Shown: positions 35,084 through 43,352 of the stretch, piece after piece
Position numbering within the stretch: the stretch's first letter is position 1
Layout: every line of letters starts with the position of its first letter
NCBI RefSeq assembly: GCF_040253635.1
Contig: NZ_JBEJGX010000001.1
Coordinates: 264,741 to 328,740 of the forward strand
DNA: 64,000 nucleotides
Source of the DNA: Streptomyces sp. Edi2
GTDB taxonomy: Bacteria > Actinomycetota > Actinomycetes > Streptomycetales > Streptomycetaceae
Reading direction: 5' to 3'
Notes under the pieces: model-generated
The model's input: only the letters and a program-made list of their open reading frames with translations
What the model was told of the DNA's origin: nothing
Database searches by the model: none
Translations under genes and position numbers: made by a program

Positions 35084-35277
35084 ATCGCGGGGAATTCGCG
35101 CGCGTTCCGTCCGGACGTGGTCGGCTCGGTGCGGTCTGCGGCGACGTCCTGCTCGACCTCACGGCGCCATTCCCTGTTCTCGCGGGCGCGTTCGGTGCCG
35201 TGGTGGAGTTCCTTGGGGTTGTGTCCGTGACAGCAGTAGTCGCGGCGCTTGCCCTCGCGGGTCATCATCCGTGCCAT
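35080..35277 (-). CDS. 65-aa charged microprotein
   Basis: MARMMTREGKRRDYCCHGHN, then PKELHHGTERARENREWRRE. Very charged, with a CC-H-H cluster near residue 15. GGGAG lies 6 nt before the ATG. It follows the LPD29-type gene after a hairpin, and its stop overlaps promoter P11. Function unknown. Confidence 0.55.
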   Translation of the reverse strand: MARMMTREGKRRDYCCHGHNPKELHHGTERARENREWRREVEQDVAADRTEPTTSGRNAREFPAI

Positions 35278-35305
35278 TGCACTCTCCCTGCAGGGGTCGG
35301 TGGGC

Positions 35306-35342
35306 GCCGCCGGGCTGGGCCGGATCCGGGTGGCCCGGCGGC
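35306..35342 (-). terminator. 10-bp hairpin
   Basis: GCCGCCGGGC and complement with a 17-nt loop, between the LPD29-type gene and the 65-aa gene. Confidence 0.5.
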
Positions 35343-35390
35343 GGGTGGGGTTGTGGTTCGGGGCGGGGTGCGGGCCCCGCCCCGGTCGGG

Positions 35391-35984
35391 TCAGGCGTGG
35401 GTGGTGCGGCCCAGGTGGATGGCGGCCGCGTTCGGCGTGCCGCTGTAGGTGCGGCCGCCGGTGGTGACCGTGATCGCGCGGGGCCGGACCCGGTCGGGGG
35501 TGTCGTAGCGGGCGAGCAGCGGGGCGGTGATGGTGTGTACGGCCGTCTTGGAGGGGCCGCCGCCCCAGGTCACGGTGATGTCTCCCCGCTTGCGGTCCTG
35601 GCCGCAGCGTACGGAGAACTTCACGCCGGGGAAGGCGGCACGCAGCTGGCGGCGCAGGTAGGCGGCGGTGGCCTTGGTGGAAACCCGCATGTCGGCCTGG
35701 TTGAGCTCCTCCTCGCCGATGACCGGCGTGACGGAGGTGTGGCGCACGTGGTAGGGGCCGGTGGTCCGACCTTCGAGGGTGCGCAGCTCGTAGCGGGGGG
35801 CGGGGATTCCGCGCCGGACATCGCGGGTGCACCAGCGGCAGCTGCAGGGGTGGACGGTCCATTCGCCGTGCGCGGCGTCGACGCTGCCGTGGTAGGTGAC
35901 GCGGGCCCCGGGGGTCAGGCGCAGTGCGCGGTACTCGGGGGTGTGCAGGTCGCTGGTGCTGAAGACGGTGTCCGTGCTGCTCAT
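35391..35984 (-). CDS. LPD29-domain-like protein
   Basis: 197 aa. The first half has a Cys cluster HPCSCRWCTRD. The second half (TKATAAYLRRQLRAAFPGVK followed by FSVRCGQ and ITVTWGGGPSKTAV) matches the pattern of the large polyvalent-protein-associated domain LPD29 found on phage and plasmid polyvalent proteins. ATG at 35984 with AGGGAGGG upstream. Probably a DNA-entry-associated accessory protein; the role is inference. Confidence 0.65.
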   Translation of the reverse strand: MSSTDTVFSTSDLHTPEYRALRLTPGARVTYHGSVDAAHGEWTVHPCSCRWCTRDVRRGIPAPRYELRTLEGRTTGPYHVRHTSVTPVIGEEELNQADMRVSTKATAAYLRRQLRAAFPGVKFSVRCGQDRKRGDITVTWGGGPSKTAVHTITAPLLARYDTPDRVRPRAITVTTGGRTYSGTPNAAAIHLGRTTHA

Positions 35985-36054
35985 GGCGGGCCCTCCCTGG
36001 TGACGTTCGTGGCGGCGGCCAGCGGGGCTTGCCTCCCCGCACCGCTTGATAGGT

Positions 36055-36083
36055 AAGTTAGTCAACTGATGCGCAAGTGTCAA
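36055..36083 (-). promoter_or_regulatory. Cassette promoter P12
   Basis: TTGACA, 17-bp spacer ending GAC, -10 TAACTT, then the leader hairpin GCGGGGAGGCAAGCCCCGC. Confidence 0.7.
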
Positions 36084-36165
36084 ATCCGCTGGACCTCAAC
36101 TCCTGTCCGGATCCGGCATGTTGACGGTCAACACCCCGGGCCCGGTGCACAGTCGGTCCGCAGGC

Positions 36166-36369
36166 ATGGCCACCGGTACGGTGAAGTGGTTCAACTCCGA
36201 GAAGGGCTACGGGTTCATCTCCCAGGACGACGGAGGCCCCGACGTCTTCGCCCACTACTCGAACATCTCCGGCAGCGGCTACCGGGAGCTCATCGAGGGT
36301 GAGCCGGTGACGTTCACCGTCGGCCAGAGCGCAAAGGGCCCGCAGGCGGAGAACATCGCCCGGGGCTGA
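36166..36369 (+). CDS. Cold-shock protein (CspA family)
   Basis: 67 aa single-stranded nucleic-acid chaperone. The cold-shock signature is complete: [20 protein letters not shown] (RNP1 with KGYGFI) and DVFAHYSNI (RNP2), ending AKGPQAENI. Full length for the family. The ATG at 36166 gives the usual MATGTVKWF start; the longer frame is not supported. Followed by a strong terminator. Streptomyces genomes carry several such genes, so this is an accessory copy; it could help with the structured RNAs in this window (inference). Confidence 0.95.
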   Translation: MATGTVKWFNSEKGYGFISQDDGGPDVFAHYSNISGSGYRELIEGEPVTFTVGQSAKGPQAENIARG

Positions 36370-36381
36370 CCCAAGAGGCGT

Positions 36382-36417
36382 AGGGCGGGGCCGTCACGTC
36401 GGTGACGGCCCCGCCCT
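36382..36417 (+). terminator. Strong 16-bp hairpin after csp gene
   Basis: AGGGCGGGGCCGTCAC and exact complement with a GTCG loop, 12 bp after the stop. Confidence 0.8.
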
Positions 36418-36513
36418 GTTGTTGCCGCATCGGAACGGCCGAACGCAGCTCCCGCACCTCGGCCGCCCCACGCCCCACGCCCCCGTGGGGCGGTCCTCGC
36501 CCTGCCGCCGGGG

Positions 36514-37074
36514 TCAGTTGCTGGGGTGTAGCACGACGGCCGGCACGGCGCCCTCGGGTGCGCGGTCTTCCTCGTCGTCCGGCTCGGCGTCGTACATCCG
36601 GCCGTAGTTGCCGCCGCCGGAGGTGTCCGGCGCGTACAGGCCCGTGCTGACGTACAGCGCCGCCGGCGACCAGCGGGACTCGTCAGGGTGGTCGGCCGGG
36701 GAGATCACCACAAGTGCGTCATCCGGCATCTCGCAGAGGGCTGCCAGCTGGCGGCGCAGGTCGCCGAGGCGGAAGCCGATGAGCTCCCTCGGGCGGGGCT
36801 CGACCCAGTTGGGCGCGACGCGGGCCTGGTGCACGGTGTAGCCGCGGTCCGCATACGCGGCGGCCTCGGCGTCGGTGATGGGTTCCAGTATCCGGGAGGC
36901 CGAGGGGCGGCCATGCTCGCGCTGCCAGGCTCCTGCCCGCCAGTGGCCGGCGGCTATGCCGAGAGCGGGCTGGTGCAGGTGGATGACACCGTCGAGTCGC
37001 AGGCAATCCAGGCTGGCGAGGCCGTCGACTTCGAGGGCGCGGCAGTCGACTTCGACGTAGTTGTCGGTATGCAT
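36514..37074 (-). CDS. Hypothetical 186-aa protein
   Basis: Starts MHTDNYVEVDCRALEVDGL, contains EPRPRELIGFRLGDLRRQLA and a strand VVISPADHPDESRW, and ends acidic with VPAVVLHPSN. Soluble. The longer frame upstream of 37074 is Pro/Arg-rich and unsupported. No family recognised. Confidence 0.6.
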   Translation of the reverse strand: MHTDNYVEVDCRALEVDGLASLDCLRLDGVIHLHQPALGIAAGHWRAGAWQREHGRPSASRILEPITDAEAAAYADRGYTVHQARVAPNWVEPRPRELIGFRLGDLRRQLAALCEMPDDALVVISPADHPDESRWSPAALYVSTGLYAPDTSGGGNYGRMYDAEPDDEEDRAPEGAVPAVVLHPSN

Positions 37075-37229
37075 CAGGGGGATCTCCGTTCGTCCGGGTG
37101 TCCGGGGCCAGGCCGGGCGGAACTCCGCACATACAGGGCCGGGAGGGTGCCAGCTGGGCACAAGCGGGCGGGGCTCCCGGTTCGGACGGCTTCGTAATGG
37201 CCAGTGCGGGGCTTGTGGGGGCGTGTGGG

Positions 37230-37250
37230 GCCCGGCCTCGAAGGCCGGGC
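37230..37250 (-). terminator. 9-bp hairpin
   Basis: GCCCGGCCT and complement with a 3-nt loop, 9 bp past the stop of the next gene. Confidence 0.6.
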
Positions 37251-37258
37251 GGGCTGGG

Positions 37259-37705
37259 TCAAGAAAGGCGGGTGCGGCGGTATTCCTGCATGCGGCCTGC
37301 CCACCAGGACCGAGGGGTGGCGCCGCGGGCGATGTCGTTCTTGACGGAGGCCGGAATGTTGCAGCGCCCGGGGCGTGCCGTACGCCAGGCGACGATGTCG
37401 GCCTCCAGCAGGGCTGCGTCATCGGGGTGCTTGGCGGTGAACTCAGCCCACACGGCTGCCTGGCGGGCTTCGATGGCGGCAACTCGAAGGAGGCGGGCGG
37501 CTTCGGCGGCGGTGAGGGTCCAGCCAGTGACCTTTTTGCAGCAGCCGCGGCCGACGGTCATCGTCTGGCCGGTGACTCGGTTCTCGACGTCGTAGAGGTT
37601 CTTGAGGGAGCGGGGGCAGTGGTCGCACTTTTGACCGGCCTGGCTGCTGCGGATGCCGATGAGGTTCCAGTCGGTGGTGCCGATCTTGGCTGCGATGGTG
37701 GTCAT
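37259..37705 (-). CDS. Hypothetical protein with Cys-rich core
   Basis: 148 aa. CDHCPRSLKNLYDVENR and VGRGCCKKVTGW give a CxxC and a CC pair separated by about 25 residues, a likely zinc site of the type seen in small phage/plasmid proteins. A helical C-terminal half follows. ATG at 37705 with AAGGAG 6 nt upstream. Single-gene unit under P13 with the conserved leader. Confidence 0.65.
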   Translation of the reverse strand: MTTIAAKIGTTDWNLIGIRSSQAGQKCDHCPRSLKNLYDVENRVTGQTMTVGRGCCKKVTGWTLTAAEAARLLRVAAIEARQAAVWAEFTAKHPDDAALLEADIVAWRTARPGRCNIPASVKNDIARGATPRSWWAGRMQEYRRTRLS

Positions 37706-37770
37706 GCGCTTCTCCTTCGGCGAGGGCTTCGTGGTGGCCGGTTTGGGGCTTGCCTCCTCCAGTAATGAGT

Positions 37771-37799
37771 AATTTAGTCATGTTGAGCATTGGCGTCAA
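37771..37799 (-). promoter_or_regulatory. Cassette promoter P13
   Basis: TTGACG, 17-bp spacer ending GAC, TAAATTACT, then GGAGGCAAGCCCC leader. Confidence 0.7.
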
Positions 37800-38245
37800 G
37801 TACCTTATGTGCTGCGGCGTCCGTTGCGTGTGCGATCTGGCCGGCGCTGCGCCATCGCCCGCACCCCGCCAGCCCGATGCGCCCGGCCTCGTCGAGTACG
37901 CGCACCGCACCACCGCCGTGGTGTCCCCATGCTGACCTGAGGACCGCTTCGGCGCGCCTGTCGGGCCGGCGTAGCGATCCGTGCAGCGCTGCTTCTTCCG
38001 GCACCCCAGGCCGCCGACTGCAGCACCCTGAGCGGATCACCGGCAGGGCGTCGCGGGGGCGCTTGCCGACCGCCTACGGGCGGCTGCTGTGCTCGCGCTG
38101 CCAGCCCTGCGCGCCGGTGCCCGGAATCACGCGCCTGCTCGCATGCCGGGGCGAGTGCAGCTGGGTGGCGTGCCGCATGCATGTACCGGCCGGGGGAGCT
38201 CCGACCGGGTACAAGCGGGCGCGGACGGCAGCGGACGGCGCTGGC
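37800..38245. other. Intergenic stretch
   Basis: About 445 bp. A plus-strand frame with several Cys (LLCSRCQPC ... CRGECSW) is noted but has no start or stop support. No firm gene. Confidence 0.4.
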
Positions 38246-38851
38246 TTAGATCAGGCCGAGGGTCGGCACCAGGATGCTAGGCGCCAGGTCGATGACACCG
38301 TCGGCGTACCGCTCGCGCATCATCGGGTCGGCCTGCACGTGGCGGGCGTCGACCCGTACCCGCATCCGGGTGCGCAGCGGCAGCTGCGGCTCAAGGTCGG
38401 GATCGAGCACCGTGGCACGCCAGTTTTGAGAGGCGACGACGCGGTCACCGGGCTGTACCTGCTCGATCAACGCCCTGCGCAGGCGCGGCCCGGCCGCCAG
38501 GTAGGGCGACAGGCTCTCGCGCAGCGCGCCGAACCTCTCGTTTTCCGCCTCGCTCGGCGAGCCTCGCACGAGGGTCACCTCAAGGCGGGTGAATTCGCTG
38601 AGCCTGTCGCTGAAGTCGGGGACCGCCGCGGGTGATGTGCCGGTGGCCAGCAGGTCCACGGGCTCGTTCCAGATCGGGCGGTTGTAGATGTCCGCGTCGT
38701 CGGCGGTGAGAACGGCGACGTGTACGCCTTCGACGTCGTAGACCTGGCGCACCGTGCCCGTCCGGCCACGGGGTCCGGTTGCGGTCTTTCCGAGCCATGG
38801 CGAGGTGCGGACCATTTCGACGTGCGGGATGAGTTCAGAATCGGTGTTCAC
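38246..38851 (-). CDS. Hypothetical 201-aa protein
   Basis: Soluble, mixed fold: GRTGTVRQVYDVEGVHVAVL suggests an N-terminal beta-barrel; a helical middle and QPGDRVVASQNWRATVLDPD follow. ATG at 38851. A small basic gene follows upstream on the same strand. No family recognised. Confidence 0.6.
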   Translation of the reverse strand: MNTDSELIPHVEMVRTSPWLGKTATGPRGRTGTVRQVYDVEGVHVAVLTADDADIYNRPIWNEPVDLLATGTSPAAVPDFSDRLSEFTRLEVTLVRGSPSEAENERFGALRESLSPYLAAGPRLRRALIEQVQPGDRVVASQNWRATVLDPDLEPQLPLRTRMRVRVDARHVQADPMMRERYADGVIDLAPSILVPTLGLI

Positions 38852-38917
38852 TGGCGTGACTCCTGGGGTTCGTGGTAACTGCCGGTCCCGGTGGCATGAC
38901 GTCGTATGCCGGGCGCG

Positions 38918-39127
38918 TCAGTGGGCGTCGCGGTCGACGCGGCGGCGCTGCGAACGCGGGGCTTCGCCGCCAGTGCGCAGCGCGTGGCGTACAGCGGCCC
39001 GGTCGCGCTTGTGTGCGGCCTTCTGGTGTCCGGTGCGGCCGCCCTCGCCTGCGAAGCGGCCGCGGTGGCCGGCGCGCCGGTCGGTGGCCTGGACGCGGTC
39101 GGGACGGTGGTGCCAGGTACGCGCCAT
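38918..39127 (-). CDS. Small very basic protein
   Basis: 69 aa, rich in Arg/His/Lys (MARTWHHRPDRVQATDRRAG). GGGAG lies 7 nt before the ATG. The leader upstream repeats the conserved ACCACGAAG/GCCCCGCAC words found in promoter cassettes, although no promoter sits directly in front. Probably nucleic-acid-binding or an Arg-rich disordered protein. Confidence 0.5.
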   Translation of the reverse strand: MARTWHHRPDRVQATDRRAGHRGRFAGEGGRTGHQKAAHKRDRAAVRHALRTGGEAPRSQRRRVDRDAH

Positions 39128-39190
39128 GGTTCGACTCCCGGTGCTTCGTGGTGGTCAGTGCGGGGCTTGTGGGGGCTCGTGGGTGAACCC

Positions 39191-39223
39191 CCGTGGCCGG
39201 GCCGCTGTGCAGCCCGGCCACGG
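39191..39223 (-). terminator. 12-bp perfect hairpin
   Basis: CCGTGGCCGGGC and complement with a 9-nt loop, immediately past the stop of the tandem-domain gene. Confidence 0.7.
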
Positions 39224-39226
39224 TTG

Positions 39227-39718
39227 TCAGCTGCGCTCGGCGCGGCTGCGGACGGCCAGCAGCCGCAGCTGTACCCAGTCGCAGCCCACCGAGACGCGCA
39301 TCGAGTTGTCCGGCTGCAGCTGGAAGTCGCCGAGCGGGGTGTGCGGGCCCGCGGCGGCGCGGAACGCCTCGAACGCACGGAAGGGGTCGCAGAACACGCC
39401 CTTCAGGCAGCCGCCCATGTACTCCTCACCCTCCTCCAGTACCCACACGGCGGACACCGGGCCGGTGACGCGATAGGGCTTGAGGGACAGCGAGTCGCCC
39501 CCCGCCTTCAGTCGTACCGAGCCCTCCGGCTCTTGGCGCACACCCTCGACGTGCTCGTACAGCCCCCGCACCTCGGTGATGAACTCACGGAGCCCGAGGG
39601 CGAACTCGTCGAAGGCGCCGAGGATGCGACCACCCTCCATGTACTCGGCGCGCTCCAGGAGCCATACAACCGGCCCCTTGGTGACGGCGGAGGGCTGCTG
39701 GGTCTGCGTCGCGATCAT
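39227..39718 (-). CDS. Tandem-domain hypothetical protein
   Basis: 163 aa made of two similar halves of about 75 aa. VVWLLERAEYMEGGRILGAF ... SVRLKAGGDSLSLKPYRV corresponds to AVWVLEEGEEYMGGCLKGVF ... SMRVSVGCDWVQLRLLAV. ATG at 39718 after AAGGAG. Internal duplication suggests a pseudo-symmetric fold. Single-gene unit under P14 with leader. No family recognised. Confidence 0.65.
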   Translation of the reverse strand: MIATQTQQPSAVTKGPVVWLLERAEYMEGGRILGAFDEFALGLREFITEVRGLYEHVEGVRQEPEGSVRLKAGGDSLSLKPYRVTGPVSAVWVLEEGEEYMGGCLKGVFCDPFRAFEAFRAAAGPHTPLGDFQLQPDNSMRVSVGCDWVQLRLLAVRSRAERS

Positions 39719-39785
39719 GCTTCTCCTTCGGTAGGGGATTCGTGGGGCCGGCCCGAGGCTTGCCTCCCCGCACCGTCTAGTAGGT

Positions 39786-39814
39786 AATTTAGTCAATATT
39801 GGATCATGCGTCAA
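39786..39814 (-). promoter_or_regulatory. Cassette promoter P14
   Basis: TTGACG, 17-bp spacer ending GAC, TAAATTACC, then GCGGGGAGGCAAGC leader. Confidence 0.7.
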
Positions 39815-39980
39815 GTTGGTGCCGCCATCCACTCGACCCCCACGCATTCCGCATGCGCACTGACTGCCGCGCACTGCCGCACGGCCGAAATCGACGCGGA
39901 TGCCTACCCGTCCCGCCGCCCGCGGATTAATCAGGGTGAGCCGATGAGGTCGAGGGGGGGTTCGCCCGGAACGCGGCGAC

Positions 39981-40009
39981 TTGACGTCATGGCGATAGTT
40001 GGCTAGATT
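39981..40009 (+). promoter_or_regulatory. Cassette promoter P18 (plus strand)
   Basis: TTGACG, 17-bp spacer ending GGC, TAGATTACC, followed by AAGGTAAGCCCCGCAC, a variant of the shared leader. Divergent from P14. Confidence 0.7.
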
Positions 40010-40188
40010 ACCTATCAGGCGTTGCGAGAAGGTAAGCCCCGCACCGGCCACCCGCAAAGCGCACACCTACGCGACGAGAAGAACTGAACACCGCGCCTGT
40101 GAAAGGGCCCAAGAACACGGGTCCCTTCACAAGTCCGTGCCGATGCCGAGGGGTGCTTCGACAGCACCCGCAGACCCGGAGGAACTTG

Positions 40189-40383
40189 ATGAGCAAGGAG
40201 CTCGCCGCCGCCATCGAGCGGGACGACCTGCTGGAGGGTGCGGGGATGCATCCGGACGACCGCAAGACGTGCTGGACCCACCAGACCTGGGCGGCCGATT
40301 GCGAGGACCGGCACATGCGGCCCACAGCAGGCCGGCTCCTCGCGGAGGCCCTGGAGCTTGAGCGCATCCGCGCCGCACGCTGA
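40189..40383 (+). CDS. 64-aa microprotein
   Basis: MSKELAAAIERDDLLEGAGM, then CWTHQTWAADCEDRHMRPTA and a helical end. A Cys/His pattern (C-H-C-H) may bind metal. GGAGG lies 7 nt before the ATG. Plus-strand cassette with P18 and a long leader. No family recognised. Confidence 0.6.
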   Translation: MSKELAAAIERDDLLEGAGMHPDDRKTCWTHQTWAADCEDRHMRPTAGRLLAEALELERIRAAR

Positions 40384-40646
40384 GCAGCGCATCCACCTCC
40401 TGGCGGAGCAGCGTCAGCCGGTCCGCCGCTGCTCCGCGTTGCCCGCGGAAGCCCTGTTGATACGGCACTCGTGAACGCTGCTGGGCTGGGGCCGGCTGTC
40501 CTGCCCATGCCCGAGCACTGAGCCCGGGTCGCGACCGACACGGCACGCGCGCTCCTCGAAGCTGGCGACACAGCCAGCGCCTTCACCCATTCACTCAGCC
40601 CTGTCTCCTCGAGCTCGCCGCGGCTGTAGCGGTCCTGTAGGCGTCG

Positions 40647-40829
40647 TCACTTTCCGGTGGCGCGCTGGCAGGCGGGGCAGGTGACGGGGTTGTCGTCGGC
40701 CAGGAACTCGCCGTCCTCGGCGATCCTGTTGCATGCCGTGACGCGGTCGGCGAATCCAGACGCGTACCCGGCGGCGTGGGTGTGTCGGCCACGCGGGAGG
40801 CGTACTCGCTCGGGCCACTTCGTGCTCAT
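40647..40829 (-). CDS. 60-aa microprotein with CxxC
   Basis: MSTKWPERVRLPRGRHTHAA, FADRVTACNRIAEDGEFLAD, CPACQRATGK. Likely small zinc site from C, CPAC and His residues. ATG at 40829; AGAGGA lies upstream. The overlapping longer frame is Arg-rich and unsupported. Confidence 0.55.
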   Translation of the reverse strand: MSTKWPERVRLPRGRHTHAAGYASGFADRVTACNRIAEDGEFLADDNPVTCPACQRATGK

Positions 40830-40956
40830 AGTCGGTGTCCTCTCTGCGGGGTGCCGCAGTTGCGGGACCAGTCATTGCGGTTCATGACGCGGCCCACCTG
40901 CGGGGGAGGGGGCCGGGGTGCGGTGCGCAGGGCCCTGTTGCCGGTTTGTGGTGCTA

Positions 40957-41418
40957 TCAGGAGCACATGGCGTAGGCGTCGTCATAGGCATCGGGCTGGT
41001 GGGGGTGCTCGCCACCATGGCCGAGTACGTAGGCGCGCAGTATCTCGGCGGGGACATGGGGGTACCAGCGGACGTCGTCGTCTTCGTAGTGCGCCTCGCG
41101 CAGTTCCCAGCGGATGTCGGCGGTGGCGCTGGGCTCGGGTGCGGGCCAGTCGGCGGGAGCGTGGCGGGGGCCGTCGAGGAAGTCGGGGCCGAAGTCGATG
41201 CCGACGCACAGGGTGGTGTAGGGGCCGGGGTAGTCGGCGGGTACGTCGAAGAAGCTGTCGCGGTTCCAGCGGTAGAGGCGCTCCGGTGCCGGGGTGGGGG
41301 TGCAGGTGGTCTCGGGTCCGGCGGCCACGATGATCCACTGGTCGTCGGCGAGGAGGATGCGGTGGGGGACGCCGCGGGTGCCGTGTGTGATGGCGGCGTC
41401 AGTGAGCGTGGTGATCAC
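40957..41418 (-). CDS. Hypothetical 153-aa protein
   Basis: GTG at 41418 with GGAGGA 4 nt upstream. Soluble, beta-rich N-terminus (HRILLADDQWIIVAAGPE), aromatic middle (YRWNRDSFFDVPADYPGP) and an acidic C-terminus. Single-gene unit under P15. No family recognised. Confidence 0.6.
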   Translation of the reverse strand: MITTLTDAAITHGTRGVPHRILLADDQWIIVAAGPETTCTPTPAPERLYRWNRDSFFDVPADYPGPYTTLCVGIDFGPDFLDGPRHAPADWPAPEPSATADIRWELREAHYEDDDVRWYPHVPAEILRAYVLGHGGEHPHQPDAYDDAYAMCS

Positions 41419-41481
41419 AAGTCCTCCGGTTTGCGCGGTCGCTCGCGTGGTGGGTGGTGGGCCCCTCGACCATTAGCAGGT

Positions 41482-41510
41482 AATTTAGCCAGATCGTGAG
41501 AGCATGTCAA
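41482..41510 (-). promoter_or_regulatory. Cassette promoter P15
   Basis: TTGACA, 17-bp spacer ending GGC, TAAATTACC. The leader here keeps ACCACGCGAG but lacks the GGGGAGGCAAG hairpin. Confidence 0.7.
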
Positions 41511-42005
41511 GTCATGACGGCCGGGCGCTGGACGGCTGCCGCGATCTAGATGGAGGATGCGCGACGTAGTACGGCCGCTTCTGGCTCATCCCGATTGGTG
41601 TCGGGCACCGGCGCGCTTGCGGTCACAGAGTTCTCCTGCGCTGCCACGCCAACCCCGCCGGCTACCTTCCGCTCGCAGCAAGGGCTACCAGCCCCTGCTG
41701 CCCTCCCGGCGGGGACGGGGGATGCAACCTGCTGCTTCGAACCCTGCGATCCGCTGCTATTCGTGAGTGCTACACGTGCTGCTGAGTGCGACTGTTACCT
41801 TCGGCAGCGCCGTGCCGCCGGCTGTCGCACCGTGCCGCCGCGCTGACGTGCTGCTCCCCATCACGCATGGTGTCCCCACTCGGTAGCCTGCTGACGGTGA
41901 TGGCCTCCGAAACGCACCGTCACGCCCCCAGCGTTGTGTCTCTCGGGGCGGTCGGGGCACTCGACGGCGGGCAGGACCCGCCGGCTTCCTGCGGCCGCTC
42001 GCTCC

Positions 42006-42076
42006 GGTGCAACGCGGGGCGTTGGCTTTGCAACGCAGATGCGCAACACCGAGAGGCGTTGCGGGGCTGACCTGCG
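42006..42076. repeat. GCAAC-rich element, copy 3
   Basis: GGTGCAACGCGGGGCG, TTTGCAACGCAGATGCGCAA, then GCGTTGCGGGGCTGACCTG. Matches copy 1 in order and spacing. Confidence 0.65.
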
Positions 42077-42850
42077 CAAACACTAGCCGAGGACTGTCTG
42101 CCGGAGCGTGTTGCAGTACGCGACCGACGAAACGTGAGCTCTGTCTGCCGGACGGCATTCGCCCCAAGGAGATGTAGCCACGTACGTGGACCGATATCCC
42201 GCTCTGCACCTGGTTCCCGCACGGCACGAGTCGACGTGGCGGCCAACTACACGTGCGTAAGCCGCCGCGGCTCACTTCGGTTCGCTTGCGCCACGAGCCG
42301 AGGTGTGCGGCGGCCTCTGGCAGTGGATCGACAAACTGCTGCCTTCGGGCATGGTGCAAAGTCGCTGCCCTGTGGTGCTGCTGCTTCGGTGTGGCCAGAC
42401 CATGCGGGCGCGCTGCTGCTCACGCCGCTGCACCGTAGGAGCGCCCACGCTGCCTGAAGGCGCGAGATTCGTGCTGCTACCGCATCCCAGCACCGTCCAT
42501 TGCCCTTGGCTGTGCCGTCGTACCCCAACTGGTCTCTTCACGCCGACAGAGCCAGACGTGGGCCCGCCGGTCGCGATCCCCTCCCTTTCGAGCTCCTGCC
42601 GGCCTTCGACAGGTCCAGTACGGACAATCCGCTTGTGGCAGGGCACGGTGTGCGTCCGTGATCACTAGGTGCCCAAGCAAAACGACTCCAGGCGCCGATC
42701 AGATCGGTTGAGAAGCGCGAGCAGCGGTCAGCCTCATCCACCGACTTCGCCTGCGGCTGCGGGGGCTCCAGTCAGAGTGTGGTGATCTCGGGAGTTATTC
42801 GCCGTTCGCAGCGGGACCACGGCGCTGCGCTGTCCTTTGGCAACGAACCT

Positions 42851-43103
42851 GGACCGATTGCCACCGAAGATGGACCAACGCCGTTTCTTGACGGCGAAGA
42901 TGGACCGCCGCAGGTCAGGAGCGCAGAGCCCACCCGCAGTAGGGTCGGCCCAAGTACGGCGTCCTCTGCGAGCAAGCCAGCCCGGATATGCCCGCCGTTC
43001 GTCTGCCAGTCCACTCCACAGCTGACTCCATCGCGCTGACTTGCGGCGGTCCATCTTCGATGACACAAACAGCCGTCAGTCCAACTTCGATGGCAACCGG
43101 TCC
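42851..43103. repeat. Long imperfect inverted repeat
   Basis: GGACCGATTGCCACCGAAGA at 42851 is mirrored by TTCGATGGCAACCGGTCC ending 43103, and GCGAAGATGGACCGCCGCAG by TTGCGGCGGTCCATCTTCG. Nested arms span about 250 bp and could fold into a large cruciform or RNA hairpin. Confidence 0.6.
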
Positions 43104-43158
43104 GCCTTCGCTGTCACAGGTCATGCGCGGAGCCGCTGCAACGCGGCCAGCCTGTGAG

Positions 43159-43222
43159 TGCAACGCAGGATGCAACGCAGAGGTGCAACACGACTGTGTT
43201 GCACCTCTGACCTGCGCAAAGA
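43159..43222. repeat. GCAAC-rich element, copy 4
   Basis: Three direct TGCAAC repeats (GTGCAACGCAGGA, TGCAACGCAGAGG, TGCAACAC) run into a perfect 12-bp inverted repeat GAGGTGCAACAC at 43180-43207, then CTGACCTGCGCAAAG. The best-preserved copy. Confidence 0.7.
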
Positions 43223-43352
43223 TTGCTGATCGGGAACCGTCAGGAGTGTGGCACGTCGAAGGAGGTCTGGCAGCGCGGCAGCGGCACGAGGTGGGAGGTG
43301 CCTGGAGTCCAGGGGCCTCGGCCTGCCGAGGGGTAGGTGTCGGGGGCGCCAG

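Larger units (their letters stand above)
41511..43235. other. Large non-coding region B
   Basis: About 1.7 kb without a credible gene. Similar in order and words to region A (25.3-27.4 kb): GTGCTACACGTGCTGCTGAG, TGGTGTCCCCAC, GTCAGAGTGTG, GCAAC elements. It contains two GCAAC-rich elements and a long inverted repeat. Candidate maintenance locus or structured RNA. Confidence 0.6.
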
